Assembly (NCBI RefSeq): GCF_000812875.1
Contig: NZ_JSYK01000003.1
Span: 682,001 to 746,000, forward strand
DNA: 64,000 nucleotides
Direction: 5' to 3'
From: Kaistella solincola
GTDB lineage: Bacteria; Bacteroidota; Bacteroidia; Flavobacteriales; Weeksellaceae
The position numbers and the translations under genes were made by a program. The notes under the pieces are model-generated. The model had not been told where the DNA came from, did no database searches, and saw only the letters and a list, made by a program, of their open reading frames with translations. Positions 1-8,575 of the stretch are shown here, piece after piece; positions within the stretch are counted from its first letter, which is position 1; each line of letters begins with the position of its first letter.

Positions 1-63
1 GGCAATACCGGACCCCATAATTCCTGAACCGAGAACCGTTACGTGTTTAATTCGTCGTTTCAT
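1..63 (-). CDS. 3-hydroxyacyl-CoA dehydrogenase, N-terminal fragment
   Basis: Only the first 21 codons are inside the window; the gene continues past the left edge. The start is the ATG at 63-61. The peptide contains KHVTVLGSGIMGSGIA, a Rossmann NAD-binding GxGxxG motif with the GSGIMGSGIA wording typical of 3-hydroxyacyl-CoA dehydrogenases (FadB/FadJ/Hbd type), which oxidise 3-hydroxyacyl-CoA in beta-oxidation. It lies 6 bases after the MarR gene stop on the same strand, so the two are very probably cotranscribed from the promoter near 550. Whether it is a single-domain dehydrogenase or a bifunctional hydratase fusion cannot be told from the fragment. Confidence 0.8.
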   Translation of the reverse strand, partial: MKRRIKHVTVLGSGIMGSGIA

Positions 64-69
64 TGATTT

Positions 70-522
70 TTATTTTTTGTTATTTAATTCGTTTGCAATT
101 TTCAAGATGTCGTTCATTACGTTTTTAAAAATTTCCAGCTTTTCAGCCGGTATTTTTTCTGCAACTTTTTTATTAAAGGTTACCACCGCGTCTTTTGAAA
201 GATTTCGTGAATTCAAACCTTTTTCGGTGAGTTTTATAATAACTTCGCGTTTATCGGTGGTGGTTTTCTCTTTGTAGATGTAGCCGTTGTCTTCCAAAAG
301 CTTAATGATTCGCGTCAGCGAAGTAGGCTCAATCGCCATTTTCGGTCCGAGATTCGTGCTTCTCGTACCGTCTTTCGGATCGATTTTTAAAAGGGTAAGC
401 GCCTGTACGGCGGTCGCGTCGTGATCTTGCGCCAATTCCGAATACATTTTCGAAACGGCAAGCCAAGTAGATTTCAAAATAAGATCTACATTTTCAACTT
501 TATCAGCAGTAGGTTTGTTCAT
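70..522 (-). CDS. MarR family transcriptional regulator of a beta-oxidation operon
   Basis: A 150-residue protein of normal MarR length. It has a winged helix-turn-helix: a probable recognition helix around residues 61-77 (EPTSLTRIIKLLEDNGY) and a wing with the DKREV signature at 90-94, where MarR proteins commonly read D-x-R. Helices at both ends would form the dimer interface. It is first in an operon with a 3-hydroxyacyl-CoA dehydrogenase. Two copies of the palindrome TATGCATGCATA lie upstream (563-574 and 647-658), the nearer one directly behind a TAnnTTTG box, so autorepression is likely. A third copy precedes etfB at 11.2 kb. I infer a repressor responding to an acyl-CoA or fatty acid; the ligand is not visible in the sequence. 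Confidence 0.88.
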   Translation of the reverse strand: MNKPTADKVENVDLILKSTWLAVSKMYSELAQDHDATAVQALTLLKIDPKDGTRSTNLGPKMAIEPTSLTRIIKLLEDNGYIYKEKTTTDKREVIIKLTEKGLNSRNLSKDAVVTFNKKVAEKIPAEKLEIFKNVMNDILKIANELNNKK

Positions 523-546
523 AATATCTTAATACCTGGTTTAATC

Positions 547-578
547 CAAAGATAGAAAATATTATGCATGCATAGTAT
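547..578 (-). promoter_or_regulatory. marR promoter with proximal TATGCATGCATA operator
   Basis: Read on the minus strand, TATCTTTG (554-547) matches the Bacteroidota -7 box TAnnTTTG and lies 24 bases before the marR ATG. The perfect palindrome TATGCATGCATA (563-574), with further partial symmetry on both sides, sits where the -33 element would be, so a bound dimer should block RNA polymerase. Confidence 0.7.
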
Positions 579-641
579 ATCGCTGAAGTTAATAATTTGT
601 TAAATGTTGATGCTCAGCGTTTTAATCGATATGATTTGCAT

Positions 642-663
642 AGTACTATGCATGCATAATACT
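642..663. promoter_or_regulatory. Second TATGCATGCATA operator upstream of marR
   Basis: The core palindrome at 647-658 is flanked by AGTA on one side and TACT on the other, giving a 22-base near-perfect dyad. It is 84 bases (eight helical turns) from the proximal site and could support cooperative binding or looping. It lies just beyond the stop of the ABC ATPase gene at 689. Confidence 0.65.
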
Positions 664-688
664 TTAAAAATGCTGAAAAAATCAAGTA

Positions 689-1612
689 TTAATAACGTTT
701 TGAAAGGAACTGTCCGATTTCGGTAAAAGATGCGCAGTTTATTTGTAAATCATCGCTGGAAATTACCCAAATGCTGTTCTGAAATGTAAATTCAAGTTCA
801 GAAAGGTTTTTTGGGAAGTTTTTTTGCAGAAAAGAGTACAGCATTTCTTTGTGTAAATCCGGCGCTGCGATTTTCGGTGGAATGAAACTTTCTGTAAAAT
901 CGAAAAGTCCGGGATTCAGCAATTCGTCATGTTTCAGCAAAATTTCTTCCGCAATTCCGGCTTCAATTTTTTGGTCGTGCAGCAGCCAAATTTTGTTTGC
1001 GAATTCTTTTGCCAAACGCCAGTCGTGCGAGGAAAAAAGAATCAGTTTGTTTTTTGCTTTAGCCAGGTTACGAAGAAGTTTCAGGATGATGATTTTGTTT
1101 TCTTCGTCCAAATGCGTTGTCGGTTCATCCAGAATGATAAAAGGAGAGTTTTGGGCCAAAGCGCGGCCAATAAATGCTTTTTGAAGATTTCCATCAGACA
1201 GTTCGTGCAGCGGAAAATCAGCGTAACTGCTTAAATTTAAACTTTTAATGATTTCTTCAACTTCCTGTTTGTCAGCTCGATTTAGTTCAAAATAGTATGG
1301 ATAATGAATATATTTTCCGAATGAAATTAAATCGCGCAGTGTATAATTTTGCGGAATTGCAGACTTCGAAAAAACAACCGTGGTATTTTCCGCAATTTGC
1401 TGATGCGTGCTGATTTTGATGTTCTGTCCATTAATAAAAATTTCGCCTTGTAACAGCCGATTTTGGTTTAAAATACTTTTAATCAAAGTGGTTTTACCCA
1501 CGCCGTTATTCCCGATCAATAAGCAGATTTCGCCCAAATCCAAAGAGGTGTTGACCTCTTTGATTAAAGGTTTCCGGTAACCGATCGTGGCATTTTTTAT
1601 TACTAAAAACAT
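689..1612 (-). CDS. ABC transporter ATP-binding protein (iron/heme/siderophore type)
   Basis: A 307-residue ATPase with Walker A GNNGVGKTT (34-42), an ABC signature in the variant form LSDGN (138-142) and Walker B FIILDE (158-163). It follows a FecCD-family permease on the same strand after 25 bases, so the pair forms the cytoplasmic and membrane parts of a FhuC/FecE/BtuD-like importer for a chelated metal (siderophore, heme or cobalamin). A C-terminal tail of about 70 residues goes beyond the usual ATPase core. No binding protein is adjacent; a candidate lies at 52.8 kb. The exact substrate cannot be read from the sequence. Confidence 0.88.
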   Translation of the reverse strand: MFLVIKNATIGYRKPLIKEVNTSLDLGEICLLIGNNGVGKTTLIKSILNQNRLLQGEIFINGQNIKISTHQQIAENTTVVFSKSAIPQNYTLRDLISFGKYIHYPYYFELNRADKQEVEEIIKSLNLSSYADFPLHELSDGNLQKAFIGRALAQNSPFIILDEPTTHLDEENKIIILKLLRNLAKAKNKLILFSSHDWRLAKEFANKIWLLHDQKIEAGIAEEILLKHDELLNPGLFDFTESFIPPKIAAPDLHKEMLYSFLQKNFPKNLSELEFTFQNSIWVISSDDLQINCASFTEIGQFLSKRY

Positions 1613-1637
1613 CTTTAATTTTTTCGGCGCTATTTGG

Positions 1638-2612
1638 CTAAATTTTTCTGCTTTTCAACATCATCATTAAAATGACCGGAATCCCGAAAAGCGAGGTGAT
1701 TACATTCAACGGAAATTGCGTGCTTTCGGAAATGATGGAGAAAAATTCCATGATTAAAATTCCTAAAAGCATATTTAAAATCCACTGTTGCCAAAGTTTT
1801 GCGGGATTGTAAATCATACGCGAAAAGTGCGGAACCACAATCCCTATGAATAAAATTGGACCTAAAAACGCCGTCACAGAAGCGGAAAGGAGCGATGAGG
1901 CAATAATAATTAAAAATTTCAAGCTTCGTAAGTTCACGCCTAAACTTTGCGCATACGCAGAACCTAAAGAATTTCCGATTAAAGGTTTTATGCTTTTAAA
2001 ACTTAAAATCAATCCAAAAAAAACGATAGCTACCAAAATATAAATCTGGCTTCGCGAAACCTGATTATTAGCGCCAAAACTCCACAGAATATAGTTTTTT
2101 AAGCTTTGGTTTTCCGCGTAAAACTGCAAAATCGAAACAACGGCGCCCGCCAGAGCAGAAACCAAAAATCCGAAAATGATGAGGAAAGATTTATCCTGAA
2201 ATTTACCCGAAAAAGCCAGCAAAATAAACATTAAAACTAAACTTCCCGTAATGGCGGAAAAACTCAGAAAACTGTTTTGAAGGAATTCTGGCAGCAGAAA
2301 ATCCTGCGAAAAAAAGATGTAAAACGCTACGCTCAAACTCGCAACCGACGTAATTCCCAAAACCGACGGTCCTGCCAGCGGATTTTGAAAATATTCCTGC
2401 AGCAAAAAACCGGAAGTTGGTATTGCCACGCCCGCCAAAAGCATTACGATAACCCGGTTTACGCGCAATTGTGCAATTTGTGAATTTGCAGAACTTGACG
2501 AGAAAAAATCAGAAAAATTTAAATTGAGAAATCCGATATTCAAATTCACGAAAAGCGAAACGATAATTCCAATGACCAATAATAAAGTCAGGATTTTAAA
2601 ATCTTTGGTCAT
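1638..2612 (-). CDS. FecCD family ABC transporter permease
   Basis: A 324-residue protein with about nine or ten hydrophobic segments along its length. It carries family wording such as RVNRVIVMLLAGVAIPTSG near residues 52-70, the PLAGPSVLGI loop, and the late FIGIVVPHFSRM segment that contacts the ATPase. This is the FecCD/BtuC family, which forms the membrane channel of importers for iron-siderophore, heme or vitamin B12. It is first in a two-gene unit with the ATPase that starts at 1612. Confidence 0.9.
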   Translation of the reverse strand: MTKDFKILTLLLVIGIIVSLFVNLNIGFLNLNFSDFFSSSSANSQIAQLRVNRVIVMLLAGVAIPTSGFLLQEYFQNPLAGPSVLGITSVASLSVAFYIFFSQDFLLPEFLQNSFLSFSAITGSLVLMFILLAFSGKFQDKSFLIIFGFLVSALAGAVVSILQFYAENQSLKNYILWSFGANNQVSRSQIYILVAIVFFGLILSFKSIKPLIGNSLGSAYAQSLGVNLRSLKFLIIIASSLLSASVTAFLGPILFIGIVVPHFSRMIYNPAKLWQQWILNMLLGILIMEFFSIISESTQFPLNVITSLFGIPVILMMMLKSRKI

Positions 2613-2632
2613 TGCTGAAGATTTCTCAATTT

Positions 2633-2663
2633 AAAAATTTGCCGTTAAAACCGCCTTTTTTTT
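2633..2663 (+). repeat. Copy of dispersed palindromic repeat
   Basis: AAAAATTT followed by GCCGTTAAAACCGCC and a T-run, between the FecCD start (2612) and the TlpA stop (2692). On the minus strand it lies just downstream of the TlpA gene, where it could form a weak hairpin. Confidence 0.5.
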
Positions 2664-2691
2664 CAAAATGGCTTTTGCGATTATTGGTGAA

Positions 2692-3261
2692 TTAATTGAA
2701 AGAATTTAATTTTTCGGTAAGCATTTCCTCGCTCATTGAACCTAAAGTTTCATCGGTTTTATCGCCTTTTCTCATTAGTGTAAACGGGATTGCGCCGCCG
2801 TCCCATTTCTTGAAATTTTTTGGGAAGAAATCCGGTGTTATTTTAGAACCGTCCAAAAGCACCACGTTCGGTGAAAGTTGAAATTTTTCTACGAATTTAG
2901 GTACCACTTCATCCCAATCCGAACGCTCATCAAGACTTACAAAAGTGAATTTTACTTTTTGGTCTTTCATCTCCGCCATTTTCGCTTTAAAATGCGGAAT
3001 TTCTTTTACACAAGGTCCACACCAGGTTGCGAAAAAGTTTGTTACATATAAAGTGTCATTATTTTGTTTGCCCAGCATTTTCGAAGCTTCTTCCGGCGTC
3101 CATTCGACTTTATTGAATGGTAGGGCTACTTCTTTAACTTCATTTACCACCACTGCAGAGGAATCTACGGTGCTGGAATCTGTGGTTTCCTCGACTTTCG
3201 TTTCTTTGTTACAAGACACGATTATGGTGAGAAGCAGTAAGCTTGAAATGATTTTTTTCAT
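2692..3261 (-). CDS. TlpA-like thiol-disulfide oxidoreductase lipoprotein
   Basis: A 189-residue secreted protein. The N-terminus is a lipoprotein signal ending in a lipobox with the lipidated Cys at residue 17. After a Ser/Thr/Val-rich linker comes a thioredoxin fold with WCGPC (Cys81 and Cys84), as in TlpA/ResA proteins that keep periplasmic cysteines reduced or assist cytochrome maturation. The cis-Pro region GGAIPFTLM is present near the C-terminus. It is divergent from the reductase gene at 3294, with a 32-base shared spacer. The redox partner is not visible here. Confidence 0.9.
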   Translation of the reverse strand: MKKIISSLLLLTIIVSCNKETKVEETTDSSTVDSSAVVVNEVKEVALPFNKVEWTPEEASKMLGKQNNDTLYVTNFFATWCGPCVKEIPHFKAKMAEMKDQKVKFTFVSLDERSDWDEVVPKFVEKFQLSPNVVLLDGSKITPDFFPKNFKKWDGGAIPFTLMRKGDKTDETLGSMSEEMLTEKLNSFN

Positions 3262-3272
3262 TTTATTTTTGT

Positions 3273-3280
3273 TATTTTTG
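3273..3280 (+). promoter_or_regulatory. -7 box for the reductase gene at 3294
   Basis: TATTTTTG fits TAnnTTTG and lies 13 bases before the ATG. A second overlapping option of the same sequence is at 3264-3271. The leader would be only a few bases long. Confidence 0.5.
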
Positions 3281-3293
3281 AGTCATTAAAATC

Positions 3294-4418
3294 ATGGAAA
3301 ATCTCTCATCTAAGGCCCGACAAATAGAATTTCACAGGCTAAAATTAACGAAAAAGGAACAACTGACCAAAAGCATCTTTTCGCTGGAATTTGAAATTCC
3401 TTCGGACTTGAAAGCAAAATACAGTTTTGCAGCCGGCCAGTATGTTTCAGTAAAATTTTTGTGGAATGGCGAATGGATTCAGAAAGATTTTTCGATGACT
3501 TCAGCGCCGTTTGAAAAAAAAATCGCTTTAGGAATAAAGGTCAACAGCAACGAAAGTCCCGTTAATACCTTGATAGAAAATATTCAGGTAGGTGGAGAAG
3601 TTGAAGTTTCGGTGCCGCGCGGGCGTTTTACTTTGGTTTCAAAACCACACGAATTCAGGACAATTGTTGGTTTTGCCGGCGGCATCGGCATCACACCTAT
3701 TTTAAGCCATTTTAAAAATATCTTGCACAACGAACCACGCACGCGACTTTTTCTGTTTTATGGAAACAAAACCGCGGCAGATGTTGCTTTTGGTGAAGAA
3801 CTGGAACAATTAAAATTTAAATATCACGACCGTTTTGAAGTTTATCATTTTTTTTCGCGAGAAAAAGTCGGCAACGGGATTTATGAAGGCAGACTGGATG
3901 AAAAAAAAGTTGCGCTTATCATTAACCAATTTCTTTTGCTGGATGATACCGACGAAGAAAGCACGATTTGGGACGCCGTGGACGAAGTGCTGATTTGTGG
4001 TAAAGGCGAAATGATAAAATCTTTGGCAAACGCTTGCTACAAATACGGAATTCCGAAAAAAAATATTCACTTTGAACTTTTTGAAGAATTTAACGAAGAT
4101 ATTTTTCCGGTTGAAAAAGAATTTCCTTTGCTTGAAAACATCGAAGTTGGATTTAAACTTCTGGGAATTCACCACGAAACCACTTTAGCAAATAATAAAA
4201 TGCGTCTTTTGCAGCAGCTTTTAATTCAGGGTTTTCCGGTGCCGTATTCCTGTAAATCCGGAATTTGCGGCAGCTGCGAATGCATTTTGGAAGACGGCGA
4301 AGTGGAATTGCTGGAAAATGAATATCTGACAAAAAAGGAGGAATCAGCCGGTAAAATTTTAGCCTGCATGTCGGTGGTTTTAAGTAAAAAAATTAAAGTA
4401 AATTTCGATTTGGTTTAA
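3294..4418 (+). CDS. Ferredoxin-NADP reductase-like protein with C-terminal 2Fe-2S domain (PaaE-like)
   Basis: A 374-residue two-part electron-transfer protein. The N-terminal FAD-binding barrel contains DFSMTSAP in the position of the usual RxYS motif. The NAD(P)-binding half has GFAGGIGITPILSHF. The last 55 residues are a plant-type ferredoxin domain with cysteines 320, 325, 328 and 358 (CKSGICGSC plus a distant CMS). This order matches reductases such as PaaE and the ketosteroid/alkane monooxygenase reductases, which pass electrons from NADPH via FAD and 2Fe-2S to an oxygenase. No oxygenase is adjacent, so the partner is unknown. The SanA-like gene follows after 6 bases. Confidence 0.87.
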   Translation: MENLSSKARQIEFHRLKLTKKEQLTKSIFSLEFEIPSDLKAKYSFAAGQYVSVKFLWNGEWIQKDFSMTSAPFEKKIALGIKVNSNESPVNTLIENIQVGGEVEVSVPRGRFTLVSKPHEFRTIVGFAGGIGITPILSHFKNILHNEPRTRLFLFYGNKTAADVAFGEELEQLKFKYHDRFEVYHFFSREKVGNGIYEGRLDEKKVALIINQFLLLDDTDEESTIWDAVDEVLICGKGEMIKSLANACYKYGIPKKNIHFELFEEFNEDIFPVEKEFPLLENIEVGFKLLGIHHETTLANNKMRLLQQLLIQGFPVPYSCKSGICGSCECILEDGEVELLENEYLTKKEESAGKILACMSVVLSKKIKVNFDLV

Positions 4419-4424
4419 AGTGGT

Positions 4425-5057
4425 TTGAAGAAAATTTTAGACATAATAAAATCATTTTTCAGTTTGGTAGAAATTGGAATTTTGTTGATGATTCTCGCAA
4501 ACATTTGGGTTTACGCGGTCACCAACGGACGAACTTATACCAAAATTTCTAAAATCCCACCGCGCGAAACAGCTTTGGTTTTGGGAACTTCACCAAAAAT
4601 GCGCTCCGGACTTTCCAATCCGTATTTTACTTCGAGGATGAACGCCACGGCGCTTCTATACCATCACGGAAAAATCCGGAAAGTCATTGTTAGCGGCGAA
4701 AAAAGCCGTGGTTACGACGAGCCCGCCGCGATGAAAAATTACCTTGTTTATCAGGAAGGCGTCCCGGCGAATATTATTATTGAAGATCCAAAAGGTTTTA
4801 AAACCCAAGCAAGCATAAAAAACTGCATGGAAGTGTATCACGAAAAAAATGTCATCATCGTATCGCAGGGTTTTCACAATTTGCGCGCTTTGTTTTACGC
4901 CAGAAATAACGGCATGAATGCGCTGAGCTTTGATGCGCAGGACGTTTTGGCAAATCAAAGTTATTACAGAAATCAGTCACGGGAATTTTTGGCTCGCGTT
5001 GTGGCGGTGATTTATTACATTTTCAACATCGAAAAAGATCCGATAAATCAGCTGTAA
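4425..5057 (+). CDS. SanA/YdcF-like DUF218 membrane protein
   Basis: A 210-residue protein with one N-terminal membrane helix (about 12-32) and a DUF218 domain beginning at ALVLGTSPKMRSG. The pieces KVIVSGEKS and VIIVSQGFHNLRALFYAR are typical of the SanA branch. E. coli SanA affects envelope permeability to vancomycin; the chemistry of the family is not firmly known. The start used is TTG at 4425, because no ATG or GTG lies close in frame and the TTG sits 6 bases after the previous stop. Cotranscription with the upstream reductase is likely. Confidence 0.85.
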   Translation: MKKILDIIKSFFSLVEIGILLMILANIWVYAVTNGRTYTKISKIPPRETALVLGTSPKMRSGLSNPYFTSRMNATALLYHHGKIRKVIVSGEKSRGYDEPAAMKNYLVYQEGVPANIIIEDPKGFKTQASIKNCMEVYHEKNVIIVSQGFHNLRALFYARNNGMNALSFDAQDVLANQSYYRNQSREFLARVVAVIYYIFNIEKDPINQL

Positions 5058-5094
5058 ATTGTGGTGATTTCCGCGGAGATTTGGCGCAAAATCC

Positions 5095-5102
5095 TATATT
5101 TG
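5095..5102 (+). promoter_or_regulatory. -7 box for udk
   Basis: TATATTTG matches TAnnTTTG, 13 bases before the udk ATG at 5116. A clear -33 TTTG at the usual spacing is not visible. Confidence 0.5.
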
Positions 5103-5115
5103 TAAAAACAAATTT

Positions 5116-5733
5116 ATGCTCGTTATAGGAATTGCTGGCGGAACCGGCTCCGGAAAAACCACTGTAGTCAACAAAATTTTACAGCAACTCAATACCGAAG
5201 GTGTAAACGTGCTTTCCCAGGATAACTATTACCATGACAACCAGCATCTTACCTTGTCTGAAAGGGAAATGCTGAACTACGATCATCCGAAATCTATAGA
5301 TTTCGAATTGCTCATAAAACACGTAAAAGCTCTGAAAATGGGCGAAAGTATCGACCAACCTTTGTACTCTTTTGTAACACATTCACGTACCGGTGATCAT
5401 GTTTCCATTGAACCGAGAAATGTTTTGATTGTGGAAGGAATTTTGGTTTTGACGAATCCTGATCTTTTAAAAGAATATGATCTTAAAGTTTTCGTTCATG
5501 CGGATTCTGATGAAAGATTAATTCGCAGGATTCGCCGTGATACGCAGGAAAGAGGTCGCGATTTGCAGGAAGTTCTGCACCGTTATCAGACGACTTTGAA
5601 ACCGATGCATCAGGAATTTATTGAACCATCGAAAAATGAAGCTGACCTTATTGTGCCGAATATGAAGCAAAACACGGTAGCTATTGATTTTCTTTCCACC
5701 GTCATCAACAATACGCTGAAAAAAACACATTAA
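5116..5733 (+). CDS. udk: Uridine kinase
   Basis: A 205-residue P-loop kinase of the normal Udk length. It phosphorylates uridine and cytidine to the monophosphates with ATP or GTP in pyrimidine salvage. Walker A is GGTGSGKTT (8-16). The segments DNYYHD, YDHPKSIDFELL (substrate Asp region) and the lid RRIRRDTQERGRDLQEVL are all characteristic. A divisome protein gene follows after 3 bases, so both are probably on one transcript. Confidence 0.96.
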   Translation: MLVIGIAGGTGSGKTTVVNKILQQLNTEGVNVLSQDNYYHDNQHLTLSEREMLNYDHPKSIDFELLIKHVKALKMGESIDQPLYSFVTHSRTGDHVSIEPRNVLIVEGILVLTNPDLLKEYDLKVFVHADSDERLIRRIRRDTQERGRDLQEVLHRYQTTLKPMHQEFIEPSKNEADLIVPNMKQNTVAIDFLSTVINNTLKKTH

Positions 5734-5736
5734 AAA

Positions 5737-6087
5737 ATGGAAGATTTAATAAAAGAAATCAAGCCGAAATCAGCCGGTATGAAATTCTTTCAAAAGTTTG
5801 TCATCAATAAATATTTTGTGACCATTTTTTTGTTTTTGGTTTGGATGGTATTTTTCGACAGTACGTCGTTTTTGGTTATCAATGAACTGAACGGCGAAGT
5901 CAATAAATATGAGGACCAACTTGCTTATTATCAGTCAGAATACAAGAAAAATGACGATTTTTACAAAAAGCTGATGAATAATAAGGAGGAAAAAGAAAAG
6001 TTTGCGCGCGAAAATTATTTCATGAAAAAGCCGAACGAAGAAATTTTTATTTTGGTTGTCGACAGCGCGAATGCCGTAAAAAAATAA
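5737..6087 (+). CDS. Septum formation initiator family protein (FtsB/DivIC-like)
   Basis: A 116-residue bitopic protein with a short cytoplasmic N-terminus, one membrane helix at about 28-48 and an extracytoplasmic coiled-coil (about 52-90). After the coil comes KEKFARENYFMKKPNEEIFIL, the conserved end of FtsB/DivIC proteins. These bind FtsL and FtsQ in the divisome. It starts 3 bases after udk. Confidence 0.88.
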   Translation: MEDLIKEIKPKSAGMKFFQKFVINKYFVTIFLFLVWMVFFDSTSFLVINELNGEVNKYEDQLAYYQSEYKKNDDFYKKLMNNKEEKEKFARENYFMKKPNEEIFILVVDSANAVKK

Positions 6088-6146
6088 ATTAGAACAATTT
6101 TTTGGCTGCAAAATGACGGTTTTTTTGTGAATTTATAAAGTAAAAT

Positions 6147-7310
6147 ATGTTTGAAAAAGTAGCGCTGCAGGATTGGGAAAATCTGGTTAAAAAGCAGCTA
6201 AAAACCGACGATATTTACAAGGTTTTGTCCAAAGACAATCTAGAAAATATTACCGTAAAACCATATTACGACACGGTTGAAAATCCGTTACCGAATTTAC
6301 CAAAAGTTGAAGAATCGACCCATCTAGTTTCGAAATATCATGAAAGTGCGGAAGAAAATGTTTTCGCTTTTCTGCTCGACGAAAACGTGGAAGATTTAAC
6401 CGAAAAAGTAATTTTCGTAAATAATGCCGATTTAGCTGAACATATTTCGCTGGAAGACACCAACCGTTATTTTTCGCTCATCGATATTTTTTCCGGTGAA
6501 AATGGTGAAATTAATGAGCAATTGGGCAAAGAACTTTTAGCAAAAAATTTCGAAAGAAATATTGCAATTGATATTTCGCTGCAGCAAAATGCTGGCGCTT
6601 CCATAATTCAGCAACTTGCATTCGCGCTTGGAAAAGCTAAAGATGTGGTAGAAATTTTTGGTGCGGAAATTCTATCAAAATTAGTTTTCAAAGTAGCTGT
6701 CGGCAGCCATTACTTTTTCGAAATTGCAAAAATTCGGGCTTTAAAGCTGCTTTTTTTTCAGTTTAGCAAAGCGTATAATTTAGAAGAAATTCCGTTTATT
6801 TTTGCGGAAACGACCTTAAGAAATAAATCGAAAGCTGATGCTGAAAATAACCTTATCCGTTCTACATTAGAACTTTCCGCTGCCATGATTGGTGGTGCTG
6901 ACGCAGTTTTCAGCAACGATTATCAGCTTGAAAAATCCAATTCGGTTTCCGAGGAAATTTCGTTTAAACAGCAAATCGTTTTGGCGTATGAAAGCATAAT
7001 TAATGTTTTCGACGACGCGGCAAACAGCAGTTATTTTGTGGAAGATGTCACGCAGCAACTCGCAACAAAATCGTGGCAAGCTTTTCTGGAAATGGAAGAA
7101 AATGGCGGTTATTGCGAGCTTTTGCAAGCTGGAAAAATTCAAAACCAGATTTATGAGCACGCGGTAAAAGAGCAAAATTGGGTGGAAGAGGGTAGAATAA
7201 AAATCATCGGTGTGAATCTTTATCCGAAATCTGAAAAGAAAAAATCTGCGGAACAAATGTATTCGAAAAGCGAAATTAAAGCGGTTCGTTTAGCGGAAAT
7301 GTTTGAATAA
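6147..7310 (+). CDS. mutA: Methylmalonyl-CoA mutase small (beta) subunit
   Basis: A 387-residue protein related to the substrate-domain half of methylmalonyl-CoA mutase, which interconverts succinyl-CoA and (R)-methylmalonyl-CoA. Recognisable pieces include FAETTLRNKSKADAENNLIR, LELSAAMIGGADAVFSNDY and EENGGYCELLQAG. It lacks a C-terminal cobalamin-binding domain, as expected for the non-catalytic beta subunit, and is shorter than many MutA proteins (often 450 or more). The large subunit, normally the next gene, is absent from this window, so it must be elsewhere if the enzyme works. Confidence 0.85.
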   Translation: MFEKVALQDWENLVKKQLKTDDIYKVLSKDNLENITVKPYYDTVENPLPNLPKVEESTHLVSKYHESAEENVFAFLLDENVEDLTEKVIFVNNADLAEHISLEDTNRYFSLIDIFSGENGEINEQLGKELLAKNFERNIAIDISLQQNAGASIIQQLAFALGKAKDVVEIFGAEILSKLVFKVAVGSHYFFEIAKIRALKLLFFQFSKAYNLEEIPFIFAETTLRNKSKADAENNLIRSTLELSAAMIGGADAVFSNDYQLEKSNSVSEEISFKQQIVLAYESIINVFDDAANSSYFVEDVTQQLATKSWQAFLEMEENGGYCELLQAGKIQNQIYEHAVKEQNWVEEGRIKIIGVNLYPKSEKKKSAEQMYSKSEIKAVRLAEMFE

Positions 7311-7332
7311 AAATTAGAAAAAAAGCGCTGTT

Positions 7333-8487
7333 TTGGCGGTAAAAAATATTCTTAAAATAGAAATACAGGATTATATCAATGCAAATCTAAACACAGATTT
7401 GCATTCTTTATTGCTGAAAAAATCGCCGTTTCCCGAGGTTTCGATGCAGGAAATTGTGCAGCAGATTAAAGGTAAAAAAGTTGCGCAGAAAAAATTTAAT
7501 TTTTTGCTCAAAGAAGGTGTTATTTTTCCACCGAACTTAAATTTGGAACAGGCGTCTTCACAAGCAACGGCGGAATTTAAAGCTAAAAATCTTTCCGGGA
7601 AAAGCTTTGTTGATTTAACTTCAGGTTTTGGAATTGACGCTTACTTTCTTTCCCAACATTTCGATGAAATTATTTTGGTGGAACAAAATTCGGGACTGCT
7701 TGAAATCGTAAAGCATAATTGGAAAATTCTGGGCAAAAAGGCCGTTTTTTTTAATAATTCTTTAGAACAGTTTATAGCGGAAAATCATCGGAAATTCGAT
7801 TTGGTTTATCTGGATCCGGCGCGACGAGACGCGCAGAAAAACAAAAAATTTCTGCTCGAAGAACTGTCGCCGAACCTTTTAGAAATTCAGGAAAATCTGC
7901 TCAAAATAGCGCCAAAAATTTTGGTGAAACTTTCACCGTTAATCGATATTTCTTATCTGATTTCGGTGTTGAAAAATATTTCGGAAATTCAGATTATCGC
8001 AGTTAGAAATGAAGTAAAGGAACTTTTGGTTGTTTTGGAGCCGGAAAAAAATTTGGTTTCACCGGAAATAATTTGTACTAATTTAGAAAGCGAAGACGCA
8101 AATTTTTCATTTAATTATGACGAAGAAAAATCGGCAGTTTCAGCTTTTTCAGAACCATCAAAATATATATACATCCCGAATAACGCGGTTTTAAAATCGG
8201 GTGGTTTTAATATTTTATCTGAAAAACTAAATATGCTTAAACTTGCACCAAACACGCATTTTTACACATCAGATGATTTAATCGAAAATTTTCCGGGAAG
8301 AGTTTTAGAAGTCGAAATCATTGATTCCAAGCAAATAAAAAAAGGGGAAAGCTTCAATATAATTTCTAAAAATCACCCGCTTTCGCCGGAAGAAATTAAA
8401 AAGAAATACAAAATTAAAGATGGCGGCAGCCGCTATTTAATTTTCACCCAAACGCAGAAAAATAAAATTATTTTTAGGTCTTTTTAG
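7333..8487 (+). CDS. Class I SAM-dependent methyltransferase with THUMP-like C-terminus
   Basis: A 384-residue protein. A Rossmann SAM-binding core starts at about residue 94 (FVDLTSGFGIDAYFLSQ). The motif DLVYLDPARRD resembles the catalytic DPPR/DPAR of nucleic-acid base methyltransferases. The C-terminal third ends KKGGSRYLIFTQ-like, matching the THUMP-like domain of the PG_1098 family common in Bacteroidetes. RNA base methylation is likely but the target is unknown. The start is TTG at 7333, 22 bases after mutA; the first internal Met is at residue 37, inside the conserved region. The start lies within a divergent copy of the dispersed repeat. Confidence 0.8.
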   Translation: MAVKNILKIEIQDYINANLNTDLHSLLLKKSPFPEVSMQEIVQQIKGKKVAQKKFNFLLKEGVIFPPNLNLEQASSQATAEFKAKNLSGKSFVDLTSGFGIDAYFLSQHFDEIILVEQNSGLLEIVKHNWKILGKKAVFFNNSLEQFIAENHRKFDLVYLDPARRDAQKNKKFLLEELSPNLLEIQENLLKIAPKILVKLSPLIDISYLISVLKNISEIQIIAVRNEVKELLVVLEPEKNLVSPEIICTNLESEDANFSFNYDEEKSAVSAFSEPSKYIYIPNNAVLKSGGFNILSEKLNMLKLAPNTHFYTSDDLIENFPGRVLEVEIIDSKQIKKGESFNIISKNHPLSPEEIKKKYKIKDGGSRYLIFTQTQKNKIIFRSF

Positions 8488-8526
8488 AAAAACCTGAAAT
8501 TTCTTGGGCAAAATGGTAATATTTCA

Positions 8527-8534
8527 TACTTTTG
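8527..8534 (+). promoter_or_regulatory. -7 box for lipoprotein gene at 8576
   Basis: TACTTTTG fits TAnnTTTG, with TTG at 8504-8506 twenty bases upstream as a -33 element. It lies downstream of an alternative in-frame ATG at 8504 and so argues for the later start at 8576. Confidence 0.6.
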
Positions 8535-8575
8535 GAGCAGCAAATTTTTTAAAGATACATCTTAATCAAGTAGAT

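Noticed and set aside
8504..8575. Earlier ATG for the small lipoprotein at 8576
   Set aside because: It lies upstream of the -7 box and would place a non-signal peptide before a good lipoprotein signal.
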